Assembly: GCF_037975245.1 (NCBI RefSeq)
Contig: NC_092562.1
Location: forward strand, 28,655,554 to 28,719,553
Direction: 5' to 3'
Length of the DNA stretch: 64,000 bases
Source: Apostichopus japonicus
Lineage: Eukaryota > Echinodermata > Holothuroidea > Aspidochirotida > Stichopodidae
Shown here piece after piece: positions 50,601 to 62,600 of the stretch; within the stretch, counting starts at the first letter, position 1; each line of letters starts with the position of its first letter. The translations under genes and the position numbers were made by a program. The notes beneath the pieces are model-generated. The model searched no databases. It was not told where the DNA came from and saw only the letters and a list, made by a program, of their open reading frames with translations.

Positions 50601-53600
50601 ATACTGCGAAAATCGGCCACCCTTAAGAAACACACGATTTCACCATGACAACCTATAGCAACAGCCAATTTCACGAAAAATTACGAAGCTACAGTTATTT
50701 TCTCTCCAAAATGACCCGTGTGCAAGAAATTACTTACATATTTGTCAATAAAATGACGAAAGATCTATGAAGTCTGTTATAATTACTGAAAAAGCAACAG
50801 CGCCACCAATTTTTACCAGCGCCACACTGTAGGTTGCGTGGCCGAAATTCGCAATACTCTAGCAAGAAATACCAGTTCCACAATCACGAAGAATTTTCTT
50901 GGAAAACAACGTGAAAACAGTTTGCAGGAAAGAAAGTTTGGCCGTGTATCGTACTAAAACACAATTCTCCCACCATATGAAGTATATTTTCTGGTGATTT
51001 ATACCAGAAGATTTAGTTTTGGGGTGTTTTAAGTCTTAAGTGGGCGAACTTCGAAGTCACCATCCTAGTAGTGGCAGGTAGTAGCAGTAGCAGGCGGGCC
51101 TACATCTCGTGTGCTGCAGATTCGTTCGCCGTTAACATCGGGTAGAGTCTAGGCTTAGATCGCGAAAATGTTCAGTTCTGATAATTTGAGCTGTAGTATA
51201 ACTAACTACGTACTAGTTGCGCGAATGTTCAAACGCGAACTGCATGCTGGGTTGATTAACGTCAGTGTACAGATCAGTGGTTCCGGCATCCGTTGTACAG
51301 GCTTAGGCTAGTATAGGCTGACTTCCCTCGTAGTGTGTATGTTAGGCTAGGTCGTGAACATACGTTGTGTTCCTCGTTAGGTCTTCGGGCCAAAAAAATC
51401 ACCTGTTCGTTATTGAACGTAACGAACGAAAGTTGTGAAAAGTTCCGTTACCGTTTTGTTCCTGAAGAAAGCAACCGATCTCCACCATGTAATATTGTGT
51501 CGAGCCCGGCTCCTCCGATAGTAAAACTATATCGGGACTCGCGATAGAAAGGTACTGGGGTATCTTGATGCCGTTTTTATGCTTCTTCAGGAGATGTCTC
51601 GAACGGAAGAAAACAATGACTTCACACAAAAAACAATTTGACGAGATAGGATTTGATTATTGATTCGGTATAATTTCTTCTCTGTCGATTCTCTTTACAA
51701 ATAAACTAAATTACAATGATTTGACTCGACTTGACTCCGTCAATTAAACAATTAGGAGTGATGAAATAGTAACGAAGCAATGACGAACTGATCACGGAGC
51801 GCTGACGGAGTGATAAATTTGCTGATCAAGTGATAAATTTGCTGACGGAGTTCTCAAATTTTCGGCCTCCTTTTACTTTTATACCTTACTTCTATAAAAT
51901 CTCACTGCGCATAATCAGAAGGCAGCCAATAACCTGACCATCCTGTATTAACTTAACGATATAAAAATAATTGTGCTGGCACTGATCTGCCCTGATTGGT
52001 TGGGAGTTTGGAAGTCCATCCCCTTTCTATGGAAACTTCCATACCACGTGAGAGAACCTTCTCGAATGTTCCACAGACATAATGGAATCTATTTTGGGAA
52101 AAGGCCCTGTACCAAGATTCAATAAGATAGTTAAAAACTTCTCGTGGGAAAACTGAATCCATGACCTAGATAAATACATAAGAGGCCTGTAAGGTGTCTC
52201 GATGGAGTTTTTCGGTAACATCAAAGAGATGGTATCACTATTTCCTAACATTAGCATGGCCCGGAAAGGGTCATTTCCGGCGATCTAGGGAGTATCTTTA
52301 CTCAAATATTTTCTGTAAGTGTCGAAAGTGCCCCCTGACCAATACCCCTAGCTCCGGTACTGCTGTAGACCAGCAGAGCTTCTATTTCTGACAACAGTGC
52401 CTAATGCTATTTGATTTTGTGCAACATTGTTGCCTAACTTTGCATAACCTTCATTTCTATCATTATATTTCATATCTCTATACAGTTAGATATGGATGAG
52501 TTAACGGTTGAGAATGCTATCGGGAAGAAGTCTCTGGATCAAGTAGTCAGAAGGCAGCTGGATCCCATCTGGCATCAGCTGGTGAGTTTTTAGAAATAGT
52601 TGGGTCCATTAGCAGCTTGAAAGTTTTGATCAAGTGCACACTCTGGACCAGCAGTAATTTGTTACTATGTATAATGAATATAACAGTGAATGCTGAAAAT
52701 GTTGGTAAATGTTGTTACCCTTATCAGACAAATATCAAATTCACCATGGCACCCTTTGATTTACTTTGCCTATTCTCCTTTGTATGTCAGAAATATTGTT
52801 AAGGTTTTTTTTAAGGTTTTTAACATTTTTGAACATCTACAGTACTTGTGCAAACTCTGGAGAAGAACATAAATACATCTGAGAGGTTACTCATATTATC
52901 GGTCAAATTCTTCACTGAATCTTTATTATTCTACTGATGTTTTATATGCTTTGCAATACAGACAACAAGCTTGTTTGATCCAGTATACAATAACCATATT
53001 TTATTCTGGAGAAAGAAGGAAATATGTAGCCGCCTGGAGGGAGGGGATCTAAGTTGAGGGGTTGCCTCTCCCCTTTGTGGGAAATAGTAAATTTTGAAGG
53101 ATCAATACATAAACATGATACCATATATCCTGTCAGATTTCAATGTAAGATGTAAGAACGGTTGAAGGACTGTTACCATTAACAGCTTGTCTATTTCTGC
53201 TCAAATAAGACTAGCTAGATAGGCAAATCACAGTTGAAAAGTTTTCCACTCTTGTAAAATAGGGAGGGGGGGGGGGAAGAGACCACGTCCCATGAAATGT
53301 GGACATACGGTAACTGAGGGCCAGTCATGTTCTCTGTTGACAATAATTATTAGTTTCAATGTCTTAAACTATTTATTTTATCATAATATGACTAGAAGCC
53401 ATAGGTTGTTTACCATGACAATAATTTTACATGTTTTCGTAGAATTTGGATGTAAAATTTTAGATTCATTTGTATTGCATCTAGAATTGAGTATTCTGCA
53501 TTTGCTGAGAGTCGTTCACGGTGAACAATCTGTCTATCTCGTAGATAAACTGCAGTCGACCAACACGTGTTTTTATCTGGAAATTACTGGTCATTGCTAG

Positions 53601-56600
53601 CCTTTGACTAGATGTCAAATTTAAATACTTAGTACGTGTCATATGTCAAACTTTTTGTGAAATTAAATTTCCTCTATGAACAACAGAATCGGGGAGGATG
53701 GTTGTCATCGCTGCTGAATCGATTTTAAAGGAAATAAGAAAAAGTAACGAATCGACAAACCATAATAGGTAAAATTGGACATTTTCATGTTTCACATAAT
53801 TATATCTACAAAGTACTTAACTTTGACACCAAATGTTATGGAACTTTCTTTGTCATTTCTTTCACCAGACAGCTACTACCAAGCAGTTGGTGGCAGATTT
53901 GAAACTCTTACGTATGCTTTTGTTGTAAGTCTGTTTTTAGTTGACCGTTTATTTAAATATGGCCCTCGTCTAGTTTAGTAGGAATATCAAATGGGGGGGG
54001 AAACAAAAACATATTTCTCTGAAGTTGCAAAATTTAATACAGTTTATTTCCTCATAACAAGGAAGTACTTGTTACAAATTTGAAAAGTTGTAAAAGACTC
54101 CAATATTGTTATTGTTTCTTTTATTCTGTGATATCAAATTGTTTCAATAGTTCTGGTTTGAGTTTGTAGGCATGTAAATATATTAAAATAAGCTTAATAA
54201 ACCTTTAAGGCTGATATTACCCACTTGTAGAATAGTTCTATATCTGTAAAATGTAGCTGGTGTTAAACACTTATAAAGTTGTTGTGTACAGTGTTTATAA
54301 GTCGACCTAGTTTGTAACCTGCAAATGTTTCATATTTTCCTTTCTAATATGTAAAAAAAAACGATCAAAATTGGTCTATTTTCAGCTACCTGACCCAGTA
54401 TGACTGTGTCACATTCTACAACTTTCTGAACACTCTACGGTGAGTAACATGATTATTGTCTTTCTTTTGATAATCCTATCAATCTCATTCTTTAGGTATC
54501 ACACGGTATGAAGGAACATTCTATTATTGCTTTATGTTGGGTTTTGCCATTCATGTAACGGATCTGCTGTAAATGTTAAAACATTGATAAAGAATGATCT
54601 GTCATTAACCATTCCTTACAGTTTAATATTAAATTTAATATTAGTTTTAATATTAGGTTAAAAGGTTGACTACAGCAACATATTCCAAATAGGCATTAGC
54701 ATAGCTACAGCATTAGTGGTGTTGTGGAACTGTCCCCCCCCCCCCCAAAAAAAAAAAAATGAGTTTGTCTGAAGCTTTGTGAAATGTTTCAGATGGATTT
54801 GCATGTGTTTGCACTTTATAAGAAATGTATACTATTATTATTATTATTATTACATATGTCGTGCTCTGCATTTGCAGAACATAAAAAAAATTCTTAAATT
54901 TTACTGATCCATCTCATTTCAATAATATTCTTTGTCACATGAATTGGCTTTCAGTGGAAGTAAGAAAGCAGTTCTCAACAACTCTGGCTGGCTTTTCCTT
55001 GACTCGACGGAATCTGTCTTTCTGGTGAGATTTGTCATGTATTCCATTTTATTGATCAACTCATACACAAGCTGATAATTGAAACAGACACTTATTAAAC
55101 AGTCTGTACAATAACACTCTGTAAGTGAATGTTTGTGAAGCCACATGGCAGTTAGAAGTCAAACAATTCTATACTCCATAGGGTTAAAAATAAAATAAAA
55201 CTAAGCTTGATGTATGATATATATTTCTTTTTTTCTGTTTGAAGTGCTGTTTTCTTATTTGAAAGTATGTTTGTCTGTCTGTATGGTGAAACATGGAATG
55301 TAACATCTATGATTAGTATCAGTACACATCAGTACTATAACATTAATGTTGACATTGTTTCTGTAGCATGCTAAAGAGAGAATCTATGGTAGCCTGAAAA
55401 AAGCCAAGAAAGAAGGGAGCAAAGAAGATAAAGACGAGAAGACACCAAGTAAGAAATGATTAATTACTTATAGGATAGAAGGATCAAAATAGTCCTGGCA
55501 GGCAACAAGTCAGCTTAACCCATTAATGCAAATGAGTCATATTTTTGGAAATCCGACCAATTTGTCACTGTCTGTTTAAGAACCAATAGGTACATCTCTA
55601 TGTTACGGTCTTCAATTTTAATTCACCCTTGGTTTGAGAAAGGGACTTTAGTCAGAGGAGAAAGGGACCTGGTTATTATTATAATGTTGTAGGGTATCCA
55701 TACATTCATCTGCATACTGAGACGTAGAATGCTACTGGTTCCAGACATGATAAAGCTGGTTGGCTAGTGCTCTTTCAATAAGCGGCAATCTAGACGATGC
55801 AGTTAAACCCGTACCTTTTGCGGCCAAAAAGGAATCAGTGTCTGGACACCATCGTGCACCAATTCTGTGCCAGATATGCCATCAATGTTAGCTGCCCCTT
55901 TTGTATCTTGTAGTGAAAGAGATGAATAAATACCATTCGGAAATGTGTCAATATGTGTGCGTGCTTATATTGGAATGAATAGTCAAACTATAATGTCCAA
56001 TAATTGTATTAAAATAGCTTAATTGATTACTTTGAGCAGAAGATGTGTTAAAATCTCAGCTTTTAGTCTGCAACAGTAATAAGGAGAAGTTTTGCACTGT
56101 CAAAACTGAGAGAAACTTCTCTGGCTAAGGATTGCCTTTAAAGCACAGTTCTCATAGAGTAGAGAGTGGACTCTTATTGTCTATTTCTGTTCCACAGAGC
56201 TCGTTCTCGAAGAAAACCCCAAATGGAGGCTTCTGGCAGAGGTCTTGGATGAAGTTAAGGAAGAAAATAAGAAATCAGGTGAGATGATTTGTGAAAAGGA
56301 AATGCTTTACAGAATGAAATTTTTTTATTTTGGAAGACTAACGAAATTGAACAGTTTGAGATAAGATTGAAAATATTCCAGTCTCTTTAAGTTAGTGAAG
56401 TAAACAGGCATGAGCTTTTTCCGCGAATTCGCGGAATATCCGTGATTTCTTTTCTACCTCGGGGACAAATCTATTATCCTAACACACTGTAGCATATGCA
56501 AACTGGAGCCTATACCGCAATTTTTGCAAAGTTCCATGATTTTTTTTTTAACCCAGGCTCATCCCTGAGCAAAGGAAGTGATACCAGCCTGGAAGGGGGT

Positions 56601-59600
56601 TAATTTTACGATGCTAAGCATACATTTGACTCAAACATATTGCACAAATCCCTTTTCCCCTTGTTTACCCATTCTAGACGAGACCGGTCATATCATGGTC
56701 TGTGCCAGCGATGACCGCACTTGCGCTCAGCTGAGGGATTTTCTAAAGTACGGCTCCTTCAATCTCTTAAAGAAGCTTTACGATAAGACGCTGGGATCCA
56801 AGGAAGGAACAAGTACAGAGGCGGATCAGTATCAGGTCTGTATTAATCTCAAAACGTATCCTTTAGTTCACTGTTTGCAAGTTCGTGTCTGAAGCCCCTG
56901 TGAGTATCCCTTCAAAAAAATGTGAAAATGTGTGATTTTTGACACAGTTTTGCCAGTCTTTGCCCTTTGTCATGCATTTACCACAGATTTTTTTTTCCTG
57001 GGGAAAAAAGGTGGGAATCCCAGGATAGGAGTTGACACAGAATATATGCAGTGAACCAGGGCAAGAAATCCAACGTATGAACATGATTATTTGCCCTCCC
57101 ATCCCCCCCCAAAAATTTGAAATTAATTTTCACGTTTCCTCTACAGGGTGATGCGAATAGCAGCAGAGGAAAACCAGCGGCAGGTAAGCGGTCTTATAAA
57201 GGTAAAGAGAGAAGATCCAAGAGGCAGCACAAAGAAGATGAACAGACTCTGACCCAGATGACTAAGAGGCAGGAAGATTCAGACGATACTGAAGATGAGG
57301 AGGAGGAGGGAGGACAGGATGATAAGACCAAGGTACACTCATTTTAAAGTTCCTTGATGGATAAAAAGGGGCATGATGGGTAGGCAGATCCAAGATTTTG
57401 AAAAAAACTTGAAAAGAGGCAAAAATATTGTTAAAATGAGATTAAACCATGGTAATCCTGAGGTCACTGATTCAAATCCTGTTCTAGACAAAACAAAACA
57501 AACATTCTTTGCTTTCTTGAAATCTCTTCATTTGATCATCGGCTGTTTTAATTCAGTGGTTGATAATTCACTTTACGGGTAGATCTTTCACTCTCGACTT
57601 TGTCAAGTTTCCTGGTACGGTTTAGTCAGCAGAAAAGAGGAGAAAAAAAATACTAGAGACCATTGTACACAGTTAATCATGAGATGTATACAAATGGCAA
57701 ACACACTTCAAATAACCATCTAAGGAAAATAGTAGCTAGTTGTAAACATAACAAGTTTCAGAACAATTTGCCAGAAACACCTGTCCTTCAAACATACAAC
57801 TGTTTTGCAATGCACTCTCTCATATATTTTGTTTTTTAGCACTTGATGATATATTTTAGACTAATGCAAACATCATAAGTAAAGTTGTAGCTTTCAAATC
57901 TCTATAGATGTATCAATTAATTAAGTCTTTTACTTACTTTCATGATTTTTCCACTCACTGTACCCCATTCTCACCTCCTTATACCAATGTAACTCTTGCA
58001 TCTCCAACAACCCTCCAAACATCTCTGATTCTCTGTAATTCTAAACAAAGAATCTCCAAGTCACTACTGCTACTACCAGACTTTTACTTTACTTTGACAT
58101 GTGATGCCCGATGACTTATTTTCGCGTCATTTTTAAAAATATATACCGATTTGAAATATTTCCTCTGCTTCATTTCAGAATCAGGATGATAAGAGGCAAA
58201 GAGGGTTCGCTGACATTGACATTTCTTCTTCAGACGCTTATTTCGGTATCGAGACCGCACCTCTCACCATCATACACCCGTTACACGGCTGTAAAGACTC
58301 GTTTAGCTTGACCAAGACTCTAAACGAGATCCGACCTAGGTACGTGGTGCTCTACGATGCGGAGATGCAGTTTGTCAGACAGTTGGAAGTGTACAGGTGC
58401 TGCAACCCCGGAGTTCCCTTGAGAGTCTATTTCCTGATGTACACAGGCTCAACAGAGGAACAGAGGTACCTGACCACCCTCAGAGTGGAGAAGGAGGCCT
58501 TCGAACATTTAATCAAAGAGAAGGCTGTGAGTTTTATCAAACAAGGAAAATTGAAGTAATAAAGCAAACTACAGTATGACATTGAGCATTGTGAGATATA
58601 TGCAATCCACATCTCACTTAGCGATGGAGAGGGACTTTAGGGGCCTGAGATAGGGCATGTTGTTTTACTCATGTACAGTTTTATAGAGATAGTTATTTAT
58701 ATATAGATACAATGACCTACTTTACATTGACATGCATCCAATCCTGTCAAATACTTGGCTCATATTTTCTTGTCTCTCTCTTGTTTTAATGCCCTGAATA
58801 GCGTAACAAATGTAATATATTTAATAACAAAGTTACAGTAAAAACCCTGCCAAACCCCCCCCCCCCCACAAAAACCAAAGTAATTTTGGAAGATAAGTTA
58901 GATATTATTGCTTGTATCCTTCTTGGTTTTATATGCTTCTTGTGTACAGGAACAGTTGGTAATGTTCTCTGACAAAGTTTGCAAATCTGCCTTGGGACGG
59001 ACTTTATTTTTAGACATGACATAGCTCAAATGGTGTATAACTACTGTATATACACTATGTATAAAGTCTCATTATTCTACCATAACGTTAAATCCGTAAC
59101 TGAAATTTGCAAAGTTTATCCACTTCACATCAAAGTAAGATAGGAAGTGTAAGAGTGGGAGGAGAGAGATATAGAAGGGGGTGTAGGTGGGGGGGTGGTT
59201 GTTCATTAGGAGACAGTTGGCAATGAAATGTAATTGGAATAACTTTCATGCTTGTTTGTATCAGGAGGCTTGTTGAAGCTTTTTTTCTTTTTCTCTAACA
59301 GACCATGGTTGTTCCGGAGGAGATTGAGGGTAAATCTGAAGATAATCCCCAGTTATCCAGGGGTGCTACACCTGCCTCAGATCAGTCCACCAGTACCAGA
59401 AAGGGAGGTGCCCAGGCACCACCAATCACTGAACAGCAAAAGGTGGAACTTTAACTCATCTATGACCCCTCTCACCCCCCCTTCACCCCCACAGTCTTCA
59501 CCCCACCCACTTATACTTGCTTCCATAAACTGTGGTTCTGATATTCTAATACAAAGCAATGTTTTTGATAAAGCAATAGAGATTTTATGTTTTGTGTGCT

Positions 59601-62600
59601 CCTACTGTTGATGATGTGAGTGATCTTGACTTATCAGTGGCATGTGAGTTTAATGGTTGTGTGTACCATGTTGGGTACTTCTTTGAAGATATAAAAATAA
59701 ACACATCTATTGGTGTCTAGGCTTTTGAAGGCCTATGGAAAACAGACATGTCATCAAATGTAAAAGGAATCATTATTCATTTTTGGGTATCGGTTATGAT
59801 CCTTTTTGAAAAGGATAATATGCAGTCATGTAGAAGGAAACATGAATCAGTTTTTACCTCATTTTTACCCATCTGCTCATCTCCTTCAAAAAGTAAACAG
59901 GCCAGCATTTAGGTTATTATGTAAACTATAGTTTGGTTGTGAGATGTATAACATTTTTACGAACTGAATGCCTTAAAGCACAGTTAGAAATTGATGTTGT
60001 TTGGTTATGAGATGTACAACATTTTAATAAATTGAATGCCTTAAAACACTGTTAGAAACTCATGTTGTTGGGCATAGCAATATTCAACAAGATAAGCCCG
60101 ACTGTTCACTTATTTTTCTTTGTAATCTTCAGCTTACATGATTACTAATGCACAAATGCTAAAAACTTCATATTCGTGAAAATTAATATTAACCTCAATG
60201 ATTCCACCCAAACTACAGGTCATCGTTGACATGCGTGAATTTCGAAGCGAGCTACCTTCGTTGATTCACAAGAGAGGCATCGACATAGAGCCAGTGACGT
60301 TAGAGGTCGGTGATTACATCATCACGCCAGAGATCTGTGTGGAACGCAAGAGCATCAGCGATCTGATTGGGTCGTTGGGTAACGGTAGACTCTACAATCA
60401 AGCCCTCGCCATGACAAGGTTTTACAAGAAACCTGTCCTCTTGATTGAGTTTGATCCCACCAAATCCTTCGCCTTACAGGTGAGCTTTCAAAGGAATTAC
60501 TTCAAAAATGTAAATCTCATCATGTAATTAATTTAGCATTTCAATGATTTCATTTGTTCTCTCGTTTAGATTTATAGTTATTCAGATTTAGTTTCCATTT
60601 CTATTATGTCTGTTTTATATTATTTGTAGATATACTTTAGTATCTACAAGAATGGTATTTGTTTTTTAAGGTCACAAGAGGTCATAACCTGGTCATAACA
60701 CAGATCATAACCTGAAAACCTGTCAACATGGTAACTAGAATGAAAACAGTGAACTTGGGTGAACTTTTATACTTGCTAGGTTGATCTACCTTAGTGAGTA
60801 AAATAATTACACAGTTGTCTGTGGAGGGTCAAAGGTTATTTTGATGTCAACTGAGGTCAAAAGCTGAAAATGTTTTGTTACATGGTAAATTAGCTCAACT
60901 TCTTGTAATACTTGTTATGTAGATCCTTCTTGGTGAATACAAGAACTTTATCATATTTTTTTGTGGGGTCAAATGTTAATTGAAGTCAACATAAGTCAAA
61001 TTGCAGAAACGTGACAGCTCCAAAAGTGAACGTGTGGACAAACTTGATCTTTTGGTCCACATAAGTGGATGTACCTTGCTGGTCACTTGGCTCACTAGAG
61101 TGTAAGAACTAGTTACTAGAATTCAACAATGGTCAAAACATGGCAGTCTTCTCTACAATGCTACATTACATATTCTCATATGAATTTGATCAATGTGTCA
61201 CCAAGATTGTTGGCCTTTCTGATGTTCTGTTGGCTTTCATTTTTCTTGCTTTTTTCTATTTTATTTCGTTCAGTCAAAAGCGTCTCTCAGTCGAGAGATA
61301 TCCTTCCAGAATCTTTCATCCAAGCTGGCCCTGCTTACGATTCATTTTCCAAAGTTAAGAATCCTCTGGTGTCCAAGTCCACACGCTACCGCTGAACTCT
61401 TTGAAGAACTAAAAGTAAGGTTTCCATCTGGCTATGGGTGTTAGTAATGTGTAATGAATTATCAGAATTCAATTAATATAACAGGCTTTAAAAGCATCAA
61501 GTTCAATTCATCAGTTAGTGGAAATTATGTTCCATGAAGTGTAAGGTTGGTAGTTTTCTCTGACCTACAGCTATAGTTTTGAATGTGACATACCATAGTA
61601 GTAATGCAGTTATAAATTCAGGCCTGATATAGCTTACTGCTACCACTGCTTGGTTTAGTTCATTTCGGTCTGTATTGCTCCCCAGTTACATGTTTAAGTC
61701 TGAAGAGAGGTACAGTGTGTACTTCTAGGGGACTTCAATTCCCCACCTCAGAATGAAAACTTGGGGCTTAACCCCACCCCCCCATGACCCAGTACCCACC
61801 AACAGACAGAATAATACAAATTACCTAGTAAAGGCCTACAGTACATAAATCTATAACATGCATAAATGCATTACAACCTCAACTGTTGAAAATTCTTTGA
61901 CATTTGCAAAAGTTGCAAAGTGTAGCACGTTTTGCATCTTAGCATCCTCCATTATACCTTCTCAAAGGGAGGAGATAGAATGTCTCTCCCTGGACAGCAT
62001 TATCACATAACAACTTAGCCCCCCCCCCACCCTCCCCCTCCATAACCAAAAGGTGTTTGCATCCGGTGGGTAACTTTGCCATAATGTTGCTCACAAAATA
62101 ATAGCCAAGACATGACTTTGTTCATCAAATGTATAATAAATACTGGCAAGACTGTTTAAAACAACATCGTATTCTAGACCAGTTGATGTTAAGTGCTACA
62201 AAATGTTAACCATACTTGCACCGGCGATTTGATCAGTAATCTTTAAATCCTGATGGTAGTTTATATGTTCCTCTCTGTAAATGTCCTAACTGTTCTCACC
62301 TCACCACACAAATATACCCATCTTCCAGAAAAACAGAGCTCAACCGGATGGAGCAACTGCTGCATCTGTTACGCTGGAGGAGAACGCTATTGACTCATCT
62401 TCATCTGCGGTTGGTAGATACAACCACGGTCCATATGACATGCTACTCAAATTACCTGGTGTTAACTCAAAAAATTGCTGGTGAGAACCAAACAACCAGC
62501 TTCTTTATCAACCTTTTTTTTTTTTAAGAGCATCTTGAATATATCGAACCATCACCTTTTTGTTTTATGGAATTGGTCCGACTAACTTGAAAGGATAGTG

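Larger units (their letters stand above)
42444..52250 (-). mobile_element. Near-intact Ty3-type LTR retrotransposon, antisense in ERCC4 intron 7
   Basis: A 9,807-bp element with two almost identical LTRs, flanked by the 4-bp target duplication TTAG (42,440-42,443 and 52,251-52,254). Order on the minus strand: 5' LTR, TGG-starting primer site, about 1.1-kb leader, gag, pol in a -1 frame, about 1.25 kb without genes, polypurine tract, 3' LTR. Pol order is protease, reverse transcriptase, RNase H, integrase, which is the Ty3/Metaviridae order. No envelope-like frame was found. Near-identical LTRs indicate a recent insertion. Confidence 0.95.
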
